From Cedecea sp000277545 (GTDB taxonomy: Bacteria; Pseudomonadota; Gammaproteobacteria; Enterobacterales; Enterobacteriaceae), in NCBI GenBank assembly GCA_050847315.1, contig CP193791.1: a stretch of DNA of 64,000 nucleotides; one strand, given 5' to 3'. The position numbers were made by a program, and so were the translations under genes. Below are positions 59,804 to 64,000 of this stretch, in pieces (position 1 is the first letter of the stretch; each line of letters opens with the position of its first letter). The notes beneath the pieces are model-generated. The model saw only the letters and a program-made list of their open reading frames with translations, did no database searches and had not been told where the DNA came from.

Positions 59804-60190
59804 CTATTCTCCCGGACCTGGCTTATCGACTCTCTGCCCGACGTCTATCCGGTTCCCGTCCGGGTCGGCAAACACAAACGTCCGCAGGCCGTACTCTTTA
59901 TCCTGAAGCCCCTTCACGATCCTGGCCCCTGCCTGCTGACAGAGAGCAAACAGCGCCCCGATGTCATCAACCAGAAGATGGGCCACCGGAAAATGTGCGG
60001 CCTTATGCTGAGGCTGGAGCGTCAGATGCAGCTCACTTGCCCCCTGCTGGAGGATAACAAACCCAACGGGTTCGCCGTTCTCGAAACGCTTCGTGAAACC
60101 TAAAACGCCCACGTAAAACGCCAGTGCGGCAGGCATATTTTTGACTGGCAACGTCGCTGCAATGCGGCCAAATCCAACTGCTGAAGGCAT
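59804..60190 (-). CDS. VOC family protein
   Basis: 128 residues from ATG 60190 (AAGGATGATT site; the frame opens to 60244). VOC fold: ATLPVKNMPAALAFYVGVLG, then LHLTLQPQHKAAHFPVAHLL, and C-terminal GLRTFVFADPDGNRIDVGQR, the typical ending of glyoxalase-like proteins. Metal ligands H/E are only partly visible, so it may be a binding protein or a dioxygenase. Monocistronic, 170 bp from the LysR gene upstream on the same strand. Confidence 0.83.
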   Translation of the reverse strand: MPSAVGFGRIAATLPVKNMPAALAFYVGVLGFTKRFENGEPVGFVILQQGASELHLTLQPQHKAAHFPVAHLLVDDIGALFALCQQAGARIVKGLQDKEYGLRTFVFADPDGNRIDVGQRVDKPGPGE

Positions 60191-60360
60191 AATCATCCTT
60201 ATATTTAAGAAACGAGCCCATCGCGCAGACGGTGCCGCAGCCATGCGTTTCTTTGTTGATGCCGGACGGTGCCAGAGTGGCCCTTATCATAAACGCCAGC
60301 CTCACCCTGCACCAGCGTTCGCTAATGAGAATAATGTCGCAGACAAACGCGGCGTTCCCC

Positions 60361-61302
60361 CTATGAAGACAGATCGCCTGCCCTTTGTCGGCAGATGTTT
60401 AGTACCAGCTGCCGAAGCCAGCGGTGCGCGAGGTCTGCCTCTGAACGCGGGTGCCACATTTGGGACACAGTAATGGCTCTCGTCTTCACCGGCAGCTCAA
60501 ACATTGCCAGCCTCGCGTTCTCTCCCTCAACCGCCAAAACCGGCTGATTCAGCAGGAAAGAAGCAGGCACCAGCGCAATGAGATCGGACGCCTGCGCGAC
60601 CTTTAGCGACGCAGGAAATGACGGCACTATGGCGGCAATTTTGCGCGTCAGCCCTCTTTCATCGAGGGCATCGTCTACTGGCCCGCGAGTTGAACGGAGA
60701 CGCCGGGAGGCTACCACGTGCCCGTACGAAAGATACTGCTCGACGGTAACCTCAGGCAGAGCGGCCAGAGGATGACCGACGCGCACCACGCCAACAAACC
60801 GATCGCGGAATAGCGCCTGGAGCCGTATCTCTGGCCCCATTTCACCCACGACGCCGATTTCGAGATCGACCAGGCCCTCACGCAGATGCCGGGGACCTTT
60901 TTCAGGTTTGGAGATGAAGCACAGCTGCACCCGAGGCGCTACAGCCGCCGCCGCAGTGATAAGCGCAGGCGCAAAGGCTTCGATAAAACCATCGTTGGCC
61001 CGGAGGATAAACGTGCATTCCAGGGTTGAAAGCGTTAGCTCTGCCGTGGACGGGCTCAGCAAAGCCCGAGCCTCCAGCGCCGCGTTTCTCGCCCGCTCGC
61101 GAATCGCTTCGGCATAGGGCGTCAGCACCATATTTCTGCCCGCTCTGACCAGGAGCGGATCGCCGATTGCAGCCCGCAGGCGGCTCAGCGTGCGGCTCAT
61201 CGCCGACGCGCTGAGTCCGAGGCGTCGCGCGGCGCCGGCCACGCTGCCTTCCGCCAGAAACGTATCCAGCGCCAACAGCAAATTCAGATCGGGGTCATTC
61301 AT
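60361..61302 (-). CDS. LysR family regulator, divergent from EmrB-type MFS
   Basis: 313 residues. HTH ALDTFLAEGSVAGAARRLGL / SASAMSRTLSRLRAAIGDPL, which is the NodD/LinR branch rather than the branch of most LysR genes here. Effector domain TFILRANDGFIEAFAPALIT, then KPEKGPRHLREGLVDLEIGV. Start ATG 61302 with AGGATG. Its divergent neighbour (61443) is the drug-type MFS and probable target. Confidence 0.87.
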   Translation of the reverse strand: MNDPDLNLLLALDTFLAEGSVAGAARRLGLSASAMSRTLSRLRAAIGDPLLVRAGRNMVLTPYAEAIRERARNAALEARALLSPSTAELTLSTLECTFILRANDGFIEAFAPALITAAAAVAPRVQLCFISKPEKGPRHLREGLVDLEIGVVGEMGPEIRLQALFRDRFVGVVRVGHPLAALPEVTVEQYLSYGHVVASRRLRSTRGPVDDALDERGLTRKIAAIVPSFPASLKVAQASDLIALVPASFLLNQPVLAVEGENARLAMFELPVKTRAITVSQMWHPRSEADLAHRWLRQLVLNICRQRAGDLSS

Positions 61303-61442
61303 TCAGGCATCCTGTAAAGAGATATGGCGTCTGGTACAACTATTATCTGCATATGATGCGTCTTCCGCCTCTCTTTAAGTATCACTATATTTGCAGCACT
61401 GACAACCTGAGACTGATGACCGCGCAGCGGGAAGGAACAACG

Positions 61443-62846
61443 ATGGAATTATTTTCAAACCAACCGGGGGATGAGGGCCTGCCGGGCCGCCCGCGTATGA
61501 TGGCGATGCTTGCCGTGATGACGACGGTCACGATGGCGGTGTTCGATGGCTCAATGGTGAACATCGCGCTGCCAAATATCGCTCGCGCGCTCGACGTTTC
61601 CGCCAGCGACGCGGTTTGGGTCGCCAATGGCTATCTGTTGGCCGCCGCCATGACGCTGGCGATTTTTGCCGCGCTGGCGACCCGGCTGGGATTCAGGCAA
61701 ATTTTCGTCTTTGGGCTGAGCCTGTTTACGCTGGCATCCGCGGGCTGTGCGCTTTCCACCTCGCTCGAGATGTTGGTTTTGATGCGGATATTGCAGGGCA
61801 TCGGCGGCGCGGCGGTACTGAGCATTTCCCCGGCAATCCTGCGTTCGGTTTTCCCCACCCGCCTGCTGGGCAGGATCCTCGGTCTGAACGCCTTCTTAAT
61901 CGCTACCAGTACGGCCATAGCGCCGCTCCTTGGGGGAACGCTTCTTTCGACCTTAGGCTGGGAATGGCTTTTTGCGGTTAATTTACCGTTAGGCATTGTG
62001 GCGCTTTGGCTCAGCCTCCGCGTCCTGCCGGGGGAAAAGGCCACCCATCCCAAGCCCTTTGACTACGCCGGTGCGTTTCTGTCTGCTCTGCTGCTGGGCG
62101 CGCTGATCGTGGCCGCCGACAGCTTTACTAAAAGCGGAGGGATTGCCCAGGCGGTGGCTTATAGCCTGACGGCATTGTTGGCGGGCGCGGCATTTATCTG
62201 GCGAGAACGCCGCGCCGCTCAGCCCCTGCTGCCGCTGACGCTGTTCGCCTCCGCGCGATTTTCGCTGGCGGCCCTGACGTCTCTGATTTCGTTTATCGGG
62301 CAAGGGATCACATTTGTCGCCCTGCCGTTTTTATTCCAGAACGTTTATGGCTACAGCGCCTTTGCATCGGCCCTGCTCTTTACGCCCTGGCCTGTGGGAA
62401 TAATGCTCGCAGCCCCCCGGGCCGGACGACTGGCCGACAAATATTCGCCGGCGCTTATCGCCACCACAGGTTTAGGCGTGTTTGCGGCTGGCCTGATACT
62501 TTTAGCCCTGTTGCCCGCCCACGCTCAGGCATGGGACATCGGTTTACGGAGCCTGGTATGCGGCATTGGCTTCGGTATTTTCCAGAGCCCCAACAACCGG
62601 GAAATGATGGCTAACGCCTCACGAGAAAATAGCGGCTACGCCTCAGGCATACTGGCCATTATGCGAACTTTCGGCCAGTGTCTCGGGGCGGCCATCGTCG
62701 GTATTGTGCTGGCGATTTACGGAAATGCCGCCTCGTTTGAGTCGCAGGCCATTACCCTCAATCTTTGGCTGGCCGCCGGAACGACATTACTGGCTGTAGG
62801 CTTAAGCGGCCTGCGTACCCGGCAGCTACAACAGCAAAATAGTTAG
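61443..62846 (+). CDS. DHA2 family MFS drug transporter (EmrB/QacA-like)
   Basis: 467 residues, 14 membrane segments. N-terminal MAVFDGSMVNIALPNIARAL is the DHA2 motif; LATRLGFRQIFVFGLSLFTL corresponds to motif A, MRILQGIGGAAVLSISPAIL to motif C. Start ATG 61443 behind GGAAGGAACAAC; the frame is open to 61353. Proton-driven efflux of drugs or dyes is likely. Divergent from its probable LysR regulator. The SRPBCC gene follows after 56 bp. Confidence 0.9.
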   Translation: MELFSNQPGDEGLPGRPRMMAMLAVMTTVTMAVFDGSMVNIALPNIARALDVSASDAVWVANGYLLAAAMTLAIFAALATRLGFRQIFVFGLSLFTLASAGCALSTSLEMLVLMRILQGIGGAAVLSISPAILRSVFPTRLLGRILGLNAFLIATSTAIAPLLGGTLLSTLGWEWLFAVNLPLGIVALWLSLRVLPGEKATHPKPFDYAGAFLSALLLGALIVAADSFTKSGGIAQAVAYSLTALLAGAAFIWRERRAAQPLLPLTLFASARFSLAALTSLISFIGQGITFVALPFLFQNVYGYSAFASALLFTPWPVGIMLAAPRAGRLADKYSPALIATTGLGVFAAGLILLALLPAHAQAWDIGLRSLVCGIGFGIFQSPNNREMMANASRENSGYASGILAIMRTFGQCLGAAIVGIVLAIYGNAASFESQAITLNLWLAAGTTLLAVGLSGLRTRQLQQQNS

Positions 62847-62902
62847 CCGTAGAAAGGATCCTCAGCCAGGCTATACGGGTACCCACTCGCCGAGGAAATA
62901 CT

Positions 62903-63373
62903 ATGAATCTGGATGCTGAAACCGATTTAAAACTAGAGCGCATTATTGACGTTCCCAGGCGGCTTGTCTGGGAGTGCTGGACCCAGCCGCAGCATATCAG
63001 GCAGTTCTTTGTGCCCCGGCCTCATAGCGTAACGGCCTGTGACATAGATCTTCGGGTTGGCGGACGTTTCAATACGGTGTTTAACGTCGACGGGAATGAA
63101 ATGCGTAATAACGGTGTCTGGCTGGATATTGTGGACGGTAAAAAGCTGGTGTTTACCGATGCCTACGGCGAAGACTGGAAGCCTGCTGAAAATCCGTTCA
63201 TGACGGCGATCCTGCTTCTGGAAGATGCGGACAACGACAAAACGCGCTACACGGCTATCGCCCGCCACCGTACACCAGAAGCCCGACAGGAACATGAGAA
63301 AATGGGTTTCTTCATCGGCTGGAATATCGTTGTCGATCAGCTTGTCGAGTACGCCAAAGGCCTGAGGCGTTGA
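62903..63373 (+). CDS. SRPBCC (AHSA1-like) domain protein
   Basis: 156 residues. START/Bet v 1-like fold: ERIIDVPRRLVWECWTQPQH at the N-terminus, RVGGRFNTVFNVDGNEMRNN in the middle, and EKMGFFIGWNIVVDQLVEYA at the C-terminus, the typical AHSA1-type ending. Such proteins bind hydrophobic ligands or act in polyketide-like or stress pathways. Start behind GAGGAAATACT. Co-directional with the EmrB-like gene (56 bp); convergent with the VOC gene. Confidence 0.85.
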   Translation: MNLDAETDLKLERIIDVPRRLVWECWTQPQHIRQFFVPRPHSVTACDIDLRVGGRFNTVFNVDGNEMRNNGVWLDIVDGKKLVFTDAYGEDWKPAENPFMTAILLLEDADNDKTRYTAIARHRTPEARQEHEKMGFFIGWNIVVDQLVEYAKGLRR

Positions 63374-63382
63374 TACCGCTGA

Positions 63383-63778
63383 CTAAAGTGACCAGTCGCT
63401 CTTCTGCAAAACCACCCGATAACCATCGGGATCGATAAAAGTAGCCCCCTTCACGTCCCAATAAGGGTTGAATGCATCCAGCCGGGTAAAACCGGCTGCG
63501 ACCATTCTGGCGCAGAAGGCCTCCCATTCGACACGATCGGGCACATAAAGCACCAGTAAGTCATCTTCGGTAGGTCGTGGGGTAATGAGATGATGCTGGC
63601 AGACCGTAAATTCCAGATGCCAGCCCAGCGACGGACCTCCCAGCATCACGCCGCTGAAACCGTCGTGATCGCTAAATTGCGCTATTTGCTGAAGACCAAG
63701 TCCCTCGCAGTACAGCTCCCGGCTTCTTTCAAGACTGCTCACCGGACGGGCAATACGCATATGGCTGAAGTTCATCAT
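63383..63778 (-). CDS. VOC family protein (glyoxalase/dioxygenase type)
   Basis: 131 residues: RIARPVSSLERSRELYCEGL, LQQIAQFSDHDGFSGVMLGG, WHLEFTVCQHHLITPRPTED, and the C-terminal GATFIDPDGYRVVLQKSDWS. Typical of the bleomycin-resistance/glyoxalase-like small proteins; E56 (L-E-F-T) and H/D positions could ligate a metal. AGGAAAAA site at the start. Monocistronic; a partial gene follows upstream on the same strand, 57 bp away. Confidence 0.83.
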   Translation of the reverse strand: MMNFSHMRIARPVSSLERSRELYCEGLGLQQIAQFSDHDGFSGVMLGGPSLGWHLEFTVCQHHLITPRPTEDDLLVLYVPDRVEWEAFCARMVAAGFTRLDAFNPYWDVKGATFIDPDGYRVVLQKSDWSL

Positions 63779-63835
63779 TTTTTCCTGTTCTGATGTTCGC
63801 TCAACCTTAAAGCTATTCCTTTGCCATCATTTTCC

Positions 63836-64000
63836 TCACCGTGCGATTTCAGGCGATAAACTGTAGGCAGGAATTGGGCGGGTTGTTCCCGTCAGGCTGT
63901 CGAAGACCGTGCGTTCTGTCGTGATAATCGGCATCCCGGACTGCCTCAGCACTGAGATATCGGCGGCAATGCGCTGCAGCCCAAACCAAAACAAACCATC
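63836..64000 (-). CDS. C-terminal end of an unidentified protein
   Basis: 54 codons on the minus strand, running off the right edge. They encode DGLFWFGLQRIAADISVLRQ, then SGMPIITTERTVFDSLTGTT and end ...SLSPEIAR. The LQRIAADISVLRQSGMPI stretch looks like a helix-turn-helix region. Only the tail is visible, so no function can be given. Confidence 0.6.
   Translation of the reverse strand, partial: DGLFWFGLQRIAADISVLRQSGMPIITTERTVFDSLTGTTRPIPAYSLSPEIAR

Overview
This looks like a chromosomal segment of an enterobacterium (Enterobacteriaceae, of the Enterobacter/Cedecea/Klebsiella type). TyrP, MaeA, DigH, Cdh and a complete scr sucrose regulon resemble known enterobacterial proteins over their whole length. 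I did not assign a genus. No rRNA, tRNA, CRISPR array, prophage or intact insertion sequence was seen. Most of the window is GC-rich. AT-rich insertions lie at about 27.6-28.8 kb (DUF3290/DUF421 pair), 46.8-47.2 kb, and 48.0-51.0 kb (two regulators, two tiny lipoprotein ORFs and a decayed stretch with an IS3-family remnant).

Layout. 0-6.2 kb: 5' part of tyrP, an orphan metal/siderophore-type binding protein, a small NTF2-like exported protein, a Rossmann oxidoreductase with a divergent LysR, and maeA. 6.3-12.8 kb: the sucrose regulon scrK, scrYAB and scrR, with palindromic ScrR operators before scrK and scrY. 12.9-25.4 kb: acetyltransferase, a CusRS-type two-component pair, hydrolases, a VOC protein, an MFS pump with divergent LysR, a phospholipase-D-type nuclease, two SDRs with divergent LysR, and a PEBP protein followed by an AraC regulator. 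25.4-32.1 kb: an operon of RidA, a hydroxyaspartate-type dehydratase and a YheO-like regulator; the AT-rich DUF3290-DUF421 pair; a class C acid phosphatase lipoprotein divergent from an exported Ppx/GppA protein; and an MFS pump. 32.2-42.3 kb: a large winged-helix/ATPase regulator, a YbfB-type MFS, nitronate monooxygenase with divergent LysR, a frameshifted LysR beside a flavodoxin-fold reductase, a membrane protein/ECF sigma pair, and digH. 42.5-46.8 kb: second-copy leuC/leuD-like genes with a dehalogenase-fold hydrolase and a LysR, then a stefin-like cystatin. 47-51 kb: cdh and the AT-rich regulator region. 51-64 kb: two aldo/keto reductases, LysR regulators, a NylB-like serine hydrolase, a DUF1345 protein, a GT9 glycosyltransferase, small exported proteins, an EmrB-type pump, two VOC proteins, an SRPBCC protein, and the 3' end of an unidentified gene.

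How the genes work together. The only complete, well-understood pathway is sucrose uptake: ScrY porin, ScrA PTS permease, ScrB hydrolase, ScrK fructokinase and ScrR repressor. Much of the rest consists of small modules in which one regulator (nine LysR genes, plus AraC, YheO-like, winged-helix-ATPase and ECF types) sits next to one or a few enzymes or pumps. The most unusual items are the two tandem mini-lipoprotein ORFs behind a ToxR-like regulator, the stefin-like cystatin, the exported Ppx/GppA protein, the His-rich membrane protein/ECF sigma pair, and the leuCD-like/dehalogenase operon.
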